Shown here: piece after piece, positions 54,728 through 64,000 of the stretch
Position numbering within the stretch: position 1 is the stretch's first letter
How the letters are laid out: every line of letters begins with the position of its first letter
NCBI GenBank assembly: GCA_951799425.1
Contig: OX637399.1
Coordinates: 15,244,501-15,308,500 of the forward strand
Direction: 5' to 3'
DNA from: Ilex aquifolium
Taxonomy: Eukaryota; Streptophyta; Magnoliopsida; Aquifoliales; Aquifoliaceae
DNA: 64,000 nt
Made by a program: the position numbers and the translations under genes
The notes under the pieces: model-generated
Database searches by the model: none
Seen by the model: only the letters and a program-made list of their open reading frames with translations
Told to the model about the DNA's origin: nothing

Positions 54728-56344
54728 CATCCAACATAGGGATGTTAATCTTTACTTGCTTAAACAACTTAAAGATTTCAGCATGATTATTCAATGGTTC
54801 AAGTCTTTTAACTCTTTGAGGAAAAGGTAAAGGATAGGATTAGAATTTTTTTTTTCATTCGGTAACTCTATTTCCTTTTCAATTATTGATTCAGATTCAA
54901 CAAGTTCATTCACAAGTTTGAATCAGCTATTGGCTCGAGAGTTTTGGCTTTGATGGTCTTGTCAATCATCTTGCCACTTCTCAATGTAGTGATTGCTTGA
55001 ACTTAACTCAAAAAAGGTTCATAAGACATGACAGTAGCCTGAGTTTGACCTTGTGGAGATTTAGGTTGAGATAGGAATGTTTTCTTCTCCGTTGTGCTCA
55101 AAGACTGGGTTAACTTGGCTTAGATGAGTCTTAATATTCTCAATATTTTGTGAAGTTTGAGCTTTAAAATCATTGAATGCATGAGTAGACTAAGTATTAA
55201 AAACTAATTTGATTTCGAATAAACTGATTCATGATGCCTTCTAAACTTCTCTTATGTGGGGATTGATAAGGCTATATGGCTACTGAGTCTGAGGCTGTGG
55301 TGAAGGCAGACTTGGTTTCTGACTCACTAGTTGTGTACTTTTTTAACTGAAATTTGGGTGATTCTGCCACCCTGGATTTTAGGTTTTAGAGTATGGGTTT
55401 GAATAAGGCTTATTAAAGTTTGAAATGGCATTGGTTTGTTCCATCAAAACCTCCTTGAAGGCTGGAATGGTGGGACACTCTCCCGTGGGATGTCTGCCAC
55501 AACACAGACTCCACACAACTGATCAGTGGGTGACACAACAACAACTTCCATGACTTTTTTCATCTCTAGAGCATCCCCCTTTCGAAACCAGGTAGCATTC
55601 TGACCCTTAGGTCATCATCCTCTTTTAACATGTATTTTTCTCTCTGGGATGAAGATGACTTGGTTTCAACAATATTTGGTGAGGCCGAGTCCCACATTTG
55701 GGAACTCTCTGAAATGGTATCAAAAAACTCAAATGCCTTATTGGGATTCTTGCCCATGAATTCTCCCTGGGCCATCATTTCAACAAACTGATGCATTGTG
55801 GAAGGAAGGGTATCATTAACAAAAAACCAACTAAGGTCCAACTTTCAAATGCAAGATGTGGGCCATTTTGGAGAAGCTCCTTAAATCTATCCCTACATTG
55901 ATAAAAAGTTTCTCCCTCTTTCACACAAAAATTCATGATTTGACGTCTCAATGCATTAGTGCTATGCACAGGAAAAAATTTCTTGAAAAATTCAGTTTGT
56001 AAAACTTGCCAACTTTGAATGGATTGAGCTTTCAAAGAATTTAGCCATTGCTTAGCTTTATCCTTTAAAAAAAAGGAAAAAATTTTAACCGGGCCATTTC
56101 AGAATTATCTTGTAGTGCACCACATACTTCCTCAAATTCTTTCATATGCAAATAAGGATTTTTCAAACTCAAGACCAAGAAACTGCGGTAAAAGTTGTAT
56201 TGTCCCTACTTTAATGTTATAATTTGGAGCATTTGTAGGAAAAGAAAAACATGAAAGGACACTAGTATGTGTAGGATGCAAATATTCTCTTAAATGTCTA
56301 ACATTCTAAACCGTCTCTTGTTCTCTTTGATTATTATTAGTCAT
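54728..56344 (-). pseudogene. ATH-G gag
   Basis: The minus-strand ATG at 56344 (M-T-N-N-N-Q-R-E) is followed by a stop, then L-R-E-Y-L-H-P-T-H-T-S and I-Q-L-L-P-Q-F-L-G-L. 56035-55775 encodes the gag core (F-F-K-K-F-F-P-V-H-S-T-N-A-L-R-R-Q-I). 55841-55566 encodes F-V-E-M-M-A-Q-G-E-F and N-K-A-F-E-F-F-D. The C-terminal zinc region near 55500 is broken. Confidence 0.8.
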
Positions 56345-56444
56345 ACTTAGCTCAAAAGAGTCCAAAGATGCTTGTGATGATGAATATGACGAAGGACTAG
56401 ATTGATTTACAGATCTTAATGATGATTTTCAAATCATCGTAAGT

Positions 56445-56464
56445 CCCCGGCAACGGTGTCAAAA
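56445..56464 (-). other. ATH-G primer binding site
   Basis: The minus strand reads TTTGACACCGTTGCCGGGGA, the common plant gypsy PBS region with two changes. Confidence 0.8.
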
Positions 56465-56474
56465 GCTTAACCTG

Positions 56475-57973
56475 ATTTAAATCATACACACAAATATAAG
56501 TGGTCAAATTATAGTATTACTCGGTTAAGTCCGAGATCGAACCCACATGGAGCTATCTGTAGGAATTCAAAAAAGAAAAGGTAAGATTGTCGTGCACGTG
56601 GTGTGATTTTCAATAGCTTGTGGTGTAAACTTAGAATTGATAGACAAGTACTTAAACTAAACTTTAGATAACAATAATTAAAAATCTACTCTTTAGTTCG
56701 GGGATCTAACATTTTATTGCTTGACTATGAAAATTTCACCTTACAACAAATAACTCTCATTTTACTAGAAAGTCAACCGAGGTTTGATGTATCAACTGAA
56801 CCATATCACAGCAACTGATTAGGTTAGCCAGAAGGTCTATGTACCACACATCAACCAAATAACCCTAGTAAATCCAAAGGTGAACCATTCAAAGGGTTTA
56901 ATTTAGCTACTCAATCGGCAGGTCAATGATTCAATGAAGATGGAGTTCCGTCTTATGCATTGATTCAAAAGTATTGGCTATGACGAGATTTAACCTGTCT
57001 ATAACCAATCTCCTGACTATTATACATAAAACCCAACTTATAGATAGAATGGTATATAGTAGTAAGTTTAGCTTAGTGTTCATAACCATGAGCATATAGT
57101 AATAATAACCATTCATCAATTAAGGAAGGTATAAACATTAACGCATAAATAAAACATTGGCATTTTCATAACACAAACAATATTACACATGTCTTCACCC
57201 TTCACTAAAGAGTATAATGGACTACTCACACGTCATTACTACAGACAAGCAAGAATGGTGAGATAATCTCATTACAACGTAAAAAAAAATATATACAAGA
57301 AATCCTTCCCCGAGGAATAGTTGAAACACGCTCACCCTTATTACCGGTTAGGGCATAAAAGTGAGAGAGGTTCAACTCTCCAAGTAAAAAGGATGTAAAA
57401 GAAATGTAGAAGAAGAGTGTTCCTAGCTTAGAGAATGTTTAGGGCAGGGTTTCTTCTTTACTGGCTTTGGATTTCTTCTCTAGCGAAGTCTCCCTTTCAA
57501 ATGGCTGAGGTAGGCTATTTATAGGCCTTAGGAAGGAGCTCTAAGGGCGGCAAACACCCAAGCTGGCCAATCGGATTCCTCCATCGTCTTTTTGGACAAA
57601 TGGGAAAGGATAAGGGCAAAGGCAGTTTAGCCATCGTCCAGACGCCACCACCACCGTTCGGACGGTGCTAACCCTCTGGTTTTTGTGGTAGCAGCCTCCC
57701 TTTGTTGACCTGGTTGACTTCCTGGTGTTGGGATGGTGGTGCGTCATCTGAATAGTGGTCCTTATACTAATTTTACGCTTTCCTCCCTCTCCTGTTTGCC
57801 TTTTTGCACTTCCGTCCTTCCAGGTTCTAATAATTATACATGAAACCCTACAAAATATACGAATTAAACATTAGGTATAATACTATTCAATTTAATCTAA
57901 TCATTTTAATTCAATTAATGTACACTATTAACCCTAAACTCTAATTCAATTCCGCACTTTTTAGGGTTAATCA
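56475..57973 (-). repeat. ATH-G 5' LTR
   Basis: On the minus strand it starts TGATTAACCCTAAAAAG at 57973 and ends TTTAAATCA at 56475 (about 1.5 kb). The limits come from the TG/CA ends, the PBS on one side and Tat coding sequence on the other. The second copy is not in the window. No ORF inside is convincing. Confidence 0.65.
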
Positions 57974-58420
57974 ACCCCCTCCAAGGTTTCCAAGTGGTAG
58001 ATTCCTAGCCTTAGAACTTCCACCACTTTATATGGTCCTTACCAACTTGCTCCCAACTTCCAATCTATGGCAACAATAGCAAATTTATTCTGCCCCTTCC
58101 CCTTTGGGAGTGGTCCCGCAAGGTTAATTCCCCACTGGTAAAATGGCCATGGGCTTATTATGGGGACAAGTTCTTAGGGAGGTCGCTTGGGAACAATAGC
58201 AAACCTCTAGCATTTCTCGCACCTTTGGACATAGCTCTGGGCTTCTTTCTTCATAGTTGGCTAGAAATACCCCTGTCTTAATGTTTTTTGAATTAGAGCT
58301 TGCCCTCCAAGGTGGTTTCCAAAAATGCCTTTCTATATTTTCTCCAAGATGTAAGTTTCCACCCCAGTACGTAAACATCTCAAATATAAGAGTGAGTACC
58401 CCTTTTGTAGAGTATTTGGT
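57974..58420 (-). pseudogene. TAT-1 integrase with internal deletion
   Basis: The zinc region is clear (R-Q-G-Y-F, K-K-E-A-Q-S-Y-V-Q-R-C-E-K-C-Q-R-F-A, then S-P-W-P-F-Y-Q-W-G-I). At about 58080 the reading jumps from K-F-A-I-V-A-I-D to W-K-L-G-A-S-W and G-P-Y-K-V-V-E-V, which belong to the C-terminus. Most of the catalytic core is therefore deleted. Confidence 0.75.
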
Positions 58421-58519
58421 TCAATATGTCATACCTAGTTGCCCTCTGATGTAGCTTCTCAGCCTCTTGTGTACCTAGTGGGAAGGTGTTATGCTAGAGG
58501 TACACCAAGATCTCGTCCA

Positions 58520-59560
58520 TCTAGTTCGGATCCTGGGTCAATAGTTGAACGTCCGAGCTCTACGACCTAGGACTTGGTAGTAACTCGATGGAGATGGATC
58601 TCACCAGGTCATCAGATAAAGCTGATGCAAATTTTTCCAGGGAATCTACATGTGAGTTCTGGGTCCAAGGTATCTAAGCAATCTCAAAGTGCTCAAATTT
58701 TTGGACCAGTTTCTTTACTAAAGCTAAGTAAGAGCTCATCTGAGGCTCCTTAGCTTCATAATCTCCCCCCATCTATTTCCCCATCTATTGTAAGTCACTG
58801 TATGCATTCAAACACCTTACTTGAGCACCTCAGCAAGTTTTAAGCCTGCAATAAGTGCCTCATATTTAGCCTCATTGTTGGAGGCTTTAAATCCGAATTA
58901 TAGAGCATACTCGATATTCACTTCAACTGGTTAGATGAGCATCAGTCCAGCTCCTCTTCTATATGAGTTGGAAGACCCATCAATGTACATCTTCAATGCG
59001 GAATGCTACAAATCTTGGTCCATTTTTGGGAGCTCAATTTCACCAGTTGCAAATTTTGCTATCAAATCTACTACCACATGCCCCTTGATCGAGGTTCATG
59101 GTTGGTATTGTATATCAAATTCGCCTAGTTCAATGGATCACTTTACTAATCACCCTGAAATGTTAGGCTTATAGACAACTTGTCGTAGGGGGATGTCAGT
59201 AATGAACACAGTGACATGTGCTTGAAATTAGGGCCTCAACTTCCTGGAGGTTGTAACAAGGGAAAGGACTATTTTCTCTGTAGTTGGATATCTAGCCTCT
59301 GCCCCTTGCAACGTTCAACTTATGTAGTAAATCAAGCACTTGATCTTCTCTCTTTGGCTAAATAGGATCGTGCTAGTGGCTTCTTATGACACAACAAGAT
59401 ATAAGTATAGATTTTTCCCCATGTTATGGCCTCACCAAGAGTGGGGCCATGTTGATCTACTCCTTTAGAACCTTAAAAGCCTCTTCATACTCTGGGTTCC
59501 ACTCGAATGCTTTTCTGGAGACACTTGTCACTAGCCTTGGAAATAAATTTGTTTAAAAAT
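58520..59560 (-). pseudogene. TAT-1 RNase H region (heavily broken)
   Basis: Minus-strand pieces such as W-N-P-E-Y-E-E-A-F-K-V-L-K, F-S-Q-R-E-K, A-E-A-R-Y-P-T-T-E-K, then F-Q-A-H-V-T-V-F-I and later L-K-P-P-T-M-R-L (family form N-N-x-A-E-Y-E-A-L) follow the Tat order. Many stops interrupt it. Confidence 0.7.
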
Positions 59561-59699
59561 GCAACTTTTCCTTTGAGCACCTAAACTTCATTGGTGCTCC
59601 TGGGTGACCTCATGTTTAGGAGTTCCCTAATCTTCTCAGGGTTGGCTTCTATACCTCGCTAGGTTACCACAAAACCCAAAAAAATCCTTAAGAAGACCC

Positions 59700-60420
59700 C
59701 AAAAATGCACTTGGAAGGATTGAGATTCATGTTGTACTTTCTTAAGATCTCAAAGGCTCCTCTCTGGTGGTCAATGTGTTTATAGGCTTGGAGGATTTTG
59801 ATGAGCATGTGGTCCACATACACCTCCATGGAATTCCTTATTAGGTTGCTCCTGCATGCTTCAGACCAATCCCATCACCTTGTAGCAGTAGGTTCCCCCC
59901 TTCTGTGATGAAAGATGTTTTTTATTGATTTAGTTCGTACATCATGATTTGGTTATAACCAGAGAAAGCATCCATGAACGTGAGTACCTCATATCCTATT
60001 GTAGTATTGACAAGAACATCAATTCTAGGCAATAGAAAGCAGTCCTTTGGGCATGCCTTGTTCGAATCCATGAAATCCACGCACATGTGCCACTTCTCAT
60101 TGGTTTTCTTCACTAGAACCACGTTGGTGAGCCATTCTTGATATTGGACTTCCCTTATTGAACTAGCTTTGAGGAGCTTGACTATCGCTTCCCTAATTAC
60201 CTTATTTCACTTTGGAGAAAAAAATTTGCACTTCTACCTCACTGGTTTGGAGATGGGATTGATGTTTAGCCTGTGCTCTACAATTAACGAGTCAATCCCC
60301 TGCATTTCCAAGTGCTTCCAGGCAAAGACATCTCTGTTGGAGCGCAAGAAATCCAAGAGCAACTCTTTTAAATATTTTCTGAGCATCTTCCCCACATAAG
60401 TGGTCTAATCAGATTGTTCT
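59700..60420 (-). pseudogene. TAT-1 reverse transcriptase
   Basis: 60122-59922 encodes V-L-V-K-K-T-N-E-K-W-H-M-C-V-D-F, N-K-A-C-P-K-D-C-F-L-L-P-R-I-D and F-M-D-A-F-S-G-Y-N-Q-I-M-M, typical of Tat RTs. Upstream, F-A-W-K-H-L-E-M-Q-G-I-D and W-L-T-N-V are visible. Stops and frameshifts follow after 59920, and the catalytic V-x-D-D-M region near 59820 is damaged. Confidence 0.85.
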
Positions 60421-60599
60421 CCAATTTGGATTTTGGTTCCAACGCATCAACAAGCTAAGGGCACTCGACCTTGTCTCTATGGTCTAACGACTCTATCTGA
60501 AAAGTATCTTGCCACTACTTCTCCCTCATGGAAGCCATATATCACTCTTAGGCCACCTCTTGATCACCTCACACTTCACCTATTCTAGCCTTCGTTGGG

Positions 60600-60829
60600 A
60601 ATCGCATCAGAAGATGGTACATTTACTGTACTGCCCTCATTAGATTAAGGATTGGACGCCCTAGAATGACGTTATAAGATGAAGGATAGTCAAGCACAAG
60701 GAAGGATAGTCATCAGAAGAAGATCGTGGTTTATTGTGGGGGCTTGGCCAGTTGTAACTGGGATGAAAATAGCCCCCAAGAGATAGGTTTTTTCTCCTAA
60801 AAATTCGATCAATGGTGCAGTGAGGGGCA
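60600..60829 (-). pseudogene. TAT-1 protease, C-terminal part
   Basis: The minus strand reads C-P-L-T-A-P-L-I-E-F-L-G-E-K-T-Y-L-L-G-A-I-F-I, then Y-N-V-I-L-G-R-P-I-L after a frame change (near 60660), as in Tat proteases. It joins D-K-E-K-M-V-P at 43173 in frame once one TGCCC copy is removed. Confidence 0.75.
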
Positions 60830-62727
60830 TGATTAGCACAAAAACATGACATATTTTGGATGCTAATATGCCGTTTCATACTTGCTTTTGTCATGAAATT
60901 GGGGAGAAATTCGTTTAAACTTCGTTTTGATGGAGTTTTGTGTAAATGTAGAAAAAATGATGTAAATAGCTTGAGTTAAACCCCCATGGAAGTGTTTGGT
61001 GTCATTGAAGAGGAAGGGGTAGCTTGGAGGAAGGTTTGACGGGAGAAGAAACCAAGAAAATTCAAATTGGTTGAAAACCTTCCGGAACGTTTGGGTGAAA
61101 ACCTTCTGGAAGGTTTGGGTGAAAACCTTCCGGAAGGTTTAGCCTTGGATTTCTTTTTCACTGCCAAAACCTTTCAGAAGGTTTTGTCTACTGGAATGAA
61201 CCTTCCGGAAGGTTTTGCCTACTGGAGTAAAACTTTCCGGAAGGTTTTGTCTACTGGATTAAACATTTCGGAAGGTTTTGCCTACTGGAGTGAAACCTTC
61301 CGGAAGGTTTTGTCTATTGGAATGAACCTTCCGGAAGGTTTTGCCTGTTGACTTCTTCATTTAACTGTTCTTGCACAAACCTTCCGGAAGGTTTCTGTCG
61401 ACCTTCCGAAAGGTTTTGACCAGATTGCCCAGATAGCCTGTAACTCAAGTTCTGCCATTTGGGGGTCCCACTTACACTTCTCCAACAGATCCCCTGACAT
61501 CCCCTGCACGTCTAGGAGCCTCCCCTCACCTCTACTTGGACTTGGAAGGCCATTACAATAATGAGGAGGAGAGAGAAGAGGTATGGAAGAGAGAAAGGCT
61601 AGGCTTGTCATAGCCTGTACCATCCCATCCCTTTCAGGCCCCTATGATTGGAATCACATCACACAGGCTTGGGGGACACTCCATGGACGTTTTTGGGAAG
61701 CTTCTCCACCATTATTCAAGTTAGTTAATCTACATTGTAATATATATATATATATATAGAGAGAGAGTGCAAGGAAGAAGATGAATAGTGCTAGAGAGAG
61801 AAGTTAATGTTTTTCCAGTTTCTTTCCATATATTGCCTTGTAATCTATTGTAAGACCTTTCTAAGCTTTGTTTGAAGTCTTTAATGCTAGTTATTTCAAG
61901 TTGCTTTTAAGTTAATCGTCTATTCAAGCTTTTACCATTAATGCATTCATGTTCTTCATTTTCTTAGCTTTAAATGGGTGGTAAATGCATCCTCTTTTAA
62001 TTTATGTTTCTTCCATCAACTTAGCTACACAACTTCATCTCTTTACAATGTCTTCTTATTATATTGTTGTCTTTACCTTAAGCATGAGTAGCTAAGCTTT
62101 TTAGTTGGCTAATCCAAGGGAGGCCTCCACTTGGGTATGACTTTACAACTCATTTTCTTCCTCCTCTCAGAGTACAATGGCTCGGTTTGACTGGGTTGAG
62201 AGTGGATGCAGTTGTGAGTCTTTGATAACCCATAGGCCTGGTCACGAGTTATGCTTGGATCCTCACTTCCATCTCATCCCTAGCTTCCCACGAATCAATT
62301 GTACATCTATGCTCTATTGGAGGAAAGACTCGAGTTGTCTAGGCATCCCCATTGGAGTGAACCCTTCAGATTAGCCAACACTTATTTTTCCATCTTAATT
62401 TCATTACAACTCAAATCACAAACCAATTCCAAACAATAAAAGATTTTACACTTTTCTTTCACCAAAATCACCTTCTACACGATTCACATCCTTCCCCGAG
62501 GAGACGACCTTGGAGTACTCTCCAAGTAAAACAAGACATACAAAAGTCTTCTTGCGCTTGGGAAGCATTTTTGTTCACTCACACATTTCATTTTCCACCA
62601 TTCCCTTGCCCTTTCTTTTGACATCATTCCCAGGGAGAGTGACACTCCTCCCCTTTCACACATACATCATACATACATTTAGGGAAGATGTTAGAAGGTT
62701 AGGAACAACAAGGAAAAACATCAAGCA
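60830..62727 (+). repeat. ATH-B LTR, right copy (5' LTR)
   Basis: 1898 bp, TGATTAGCACAAAAAC to AAACATCAAGCA. It differs in length from the 1848 bp partner mainly by two extra 24 bp palindrome units near 61075-61140 and by TA/GA microsatellite length near 61740-61770. Confidence 0.92.
61074..61416. repeat. Palindromic box array in ATH-B right LTR (about 11 copies)
   Basis: Eleven copies of AAACCTTCCGGAAGGTTT or close variants; the first three are 24 bp units with a GGGTGA linker. Confidence 0.95.
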
Positions 62728-62755
62728 TTTTTTGCGCCGTCGCCGGGGAAGGCAA
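62728..62755 (+). other. ATH-B primer binding site
   Basis: TTTTTTGCGCCGTCGCCGGGG follows the LTR end directly. Confidence 0.8.
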
Positions 62756-62884
62756 GCATTGAATCAAGAAGGTGATTTCCGGACAATGAAGGTAAGTCCC
62801 ATGATATTCATCATGGGCTGAGGTACGTTGATCATTGTACATACTTTTGTTGTTTACGTTTTCATTTGTAGATAGTTTTGTTAT

Positions 62885-64000
62885 ATGTGGGGTCGGGACG
62901 AACAAAACCGACTAGTTAGACAAACCTTGGACCCCAACATGAACATTGACCAAGACCCACCCGAGGATGTGGGTGATAACTTTGAGAATGTAGGTGCCAA
63001 CCCAAACATGCAACGGGGTGGGGGATTGCCAGCACCTAGAATACCCAATCCACGAATGCAATTTCCCCCTCCCGAAAATGAAGGGAACAATATCCCAATT
63101 GATCCTCCAGCGAGGTCAATGCGGGAGTTTCTTCAACCAACCCGTAGCACTACACCTTCATGCATCCTCTTACCGGTCCAAGCTCAGCTCTTACAAGTTA
63201 AGCCAGGGATGTTGCAACTATTTCCTACATTCCACGAAATTGAAAAGGAAAACCTTTATTTGCTCATAAAAGAATTTGAGGATATAGTTGCAACCTTCAA
63301 TGCTAACTATGTTATGGAAGACATAGCTCGATTAAAATTGTTTCCCTTTTCCCTCAAGGACAAAGCCAAAACGTGGTTGAATTCCTTGCGACCTCGATCC
63401 ATTACCTCTTGGGCTCAAATACTTTCGGAGTTTTTGAATAAATTTTTTCGTGTTCATAGAACCACCGCTTTAAAAAAGGAAATTCATAACTTTTCAGAAA
63501 AGCCCAATGAGCAATTCTATCATTGTTGGGATTGCTACAAGGAATTGATTCAATTTGTGCCACATCATGGCGTCGAATCGCGGCAATTGGTAAGTTTCTT
63601 CTATGAAGGAATCACACCGAGCCATAGACAATTCATTGACATGATATGTAATGACAAGTTCTTAAACAAAGACCCCGATGAGGCCCTCGACTACTTTAGT
63701 ACATTGGCCCAAAATGCACAATCTTGGGATATTGGGGATCCCAACGATGTACCTAGGACGTCTCCTGGTAGTAGTCAACCACAAGGGGGAGGGATGTATG
63801 ACTTGAGAGACCGGGAAGACTTACTTTCCAAAATTACCAAATTATCTAGGAAGGTTGAGACTCTTGAAGTCAATCGGAGACACGAGGTATCACATATTTC
63901 AAAGACCGAGGAGTCTTGCTCAATTTGTGAGAGTGTGGAGCATTCCATCTCGGAGTGCCCCAACATTCCGGCACTTAAGGAAGTGTATCACGAGCAAGTA
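62885..64000 (+). CDS. ATH-B gag, open to window edge (at least 372 codons)
   Basis: The ATG at 62885 (M-W-G-R-D-E-Q-N-R-L) is in frame with a second ATG at 62938 (M-N-I-D-Q-D-P-P-E-D); no stop occurs before 64000. The frame carries S-M-R-E-F-L-Q-P-T-R-S-T-T-P-S-C, the retrotransposon gag core (K-T-W-L-N-S-L-R-P-R-S-I-T-S-W, F-F-R-V-H-R-T-T-A-L-K-K-E) and F-Y-E-G-I-T-P-S-H-R-Q-F-I-D-M-I. It ends with an intact knuckle C-S-I-C-E-S-V-E-H-S-I-S-E-C near 63930. Capsid formation is the known role of such proteins. The longer start is preferred because the related ATH-A copy is alignable there, though it has a TGA. Confidence 0.88.
   Translation, partial: MWGRDEQNRLVRQTLDPNMNIDQDPPEDVGDNFENVGANPNMQRGGGLPAPRIPNPRMQFPPPENEGNNIPIDPPARSMREFLQPTRSTTPSCILLPVQAQLLQVKPGMLQLFPTFHEIEKENLYLLIKEFEDIVATFNANYVMEDIARLKLFPFSLKDKAKTWLNSLRPRSITSWAQILSEFLNKFFRVHRTTALKKEIHNFSEKPNEQFYHCWDCYKELIQFVPHHGVESRQLVSFFYEGITPSHRQFIDMICNDKFLNKDPDEALDYFSTLAQNAQSWDIGDPNDVPRTSPGSSQPQGGGMYDLRDREDLLSKITKLSRKVETLEVNRRHEVSHISKTEESCSICESVEHSISECPNIPALKEVYHEQV

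Larger units (their letters stand above)
48673..57973 (-). mobile_element. ATH-G: Athila-like Ty3/gypsy element lacking its 3' LTR, with nested TRIM
   Basis: Minus strand from 57973: 5' LTR (57973-56475), PBS, gag, protease, RT, RNase H, integrase and a third ORF with an Athila-type C-terminal domain. All are broken by stops. The 3' LTR is absent because the element meets DEL-3 at 48672. The right flank is the interrupted Tat integrase. Confidence 0.85.
57974..60829 (-). mobile_element. TAT-1 3' half: protease end, RT, RNase H, integrase remnants
   Basis: Minus strand, starting at 60829 where the ATH-B LTR begins, and continuing the TAT-1 protease left at 43173. It is cut at 57974 by ATH-G. 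Stops are frequent. The 3' LTR is not in the window. Confidence 0.85.
60830..64000 (+). mobile_element. ATH-B, 5' part: LTR, PBS and intact gag, runs off right edge
   Basis: Plus strand: the 5' LTR (60830-62727), an intact-looking PBS, a leader and an open gag to the window end. Its left flank GGGCA (60825-60829) is the reverse complement of the TGCCC that flanks the other ATH-B LTR at 43169-43173. This is the least decayed large element in the window. Confidence 0.9.

Noticed and set aside
54503-54830. GC-rich Arg/Ala open frames on both strands
   Set aside because: They cross the TRIM internal region and LTR; chance frames.
61074-61416. CRISPR-like array of short repeats and spacers
   Set aside because: Repeats are perfect palindromes with near-constant linkers inside a plant LTR; no CRISPR context in a plant nuclear genome.
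43174-62727. Two independent solo or truncated ATH insertions in opposite orientation
   Set aside because: Complementary target duplications TGCCC/GGGCA and the in-frame Tat junction show one insertion later split.

Overview
This is nuclear DNA of a flowering plant, probably a eudicot with a large repeat-rich genome; the species cannot be told from the sequence. The evidence is one split plant organelle zinc-finger gene (VAR3/OZ family) and plant lineages of Ty3/gypsy (Athila-like, Tat-like), Ty1/copia (including SIRE-like), TR-GAG, TRIM, hAT and LINE elements. Most of the window is transposable elements, many nested and most decayed.

Layout. 1-8549: 5' part of an Athila-like gypsy on the minus strand (ATH-A); its long LTR is interrupted by a probable solo LTR (DEL-1). 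8550-9647: an older partial copy of that LTR family (DEL-2). 9648-11536: the upstream region of the gene. 11537-38810: a five-exon VAR3/OZ-type gene whose splice phases all agree (901 codons). Its 23.5 kb second intron holds a copia (COP-1) with two nested elements, a hAT remnant, a tRNA-like sequence, a LINE tail, two SIRE-like pieces in inverted orientation, and a gypsy (GYP-1) with a nested gag-only element (TRG-2). Intron 3 holds a short LINE piece. 39.8-43.17 kb: 5' half of a Tat-like gypsy on the plus strand. 43174-47970: 3' end of an Athila-like element (ATH-B, minus). 47970-48672: a third DEL piece. 48.67-57.97 kb: Athila-like element ATH-G (minus) carrying a young 333 bp TRIM. 57974-60829: 3' half of the Tat-like gypsy, now on the minus strand. 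60830-64000: the other LTR of ATH-B, now on the plus strand, with an open gag running off the right edge.

The most striking result is that the two halves of ATH-B and of its Tat host are the two sides of one insertion, separated by an inversion (or by an assembly error of that shape). The Tat reading frame joins exactly across the two junctions. The 5 bp target duplication TGCCC lies beside one LTR and its reverse complement GGGCA beside the other.

The only host gene is the VAR3/OZ-like gene. It keeps an intact reading frame and good splice sites despite carrying about 23 kb of nested transposons in one intron.
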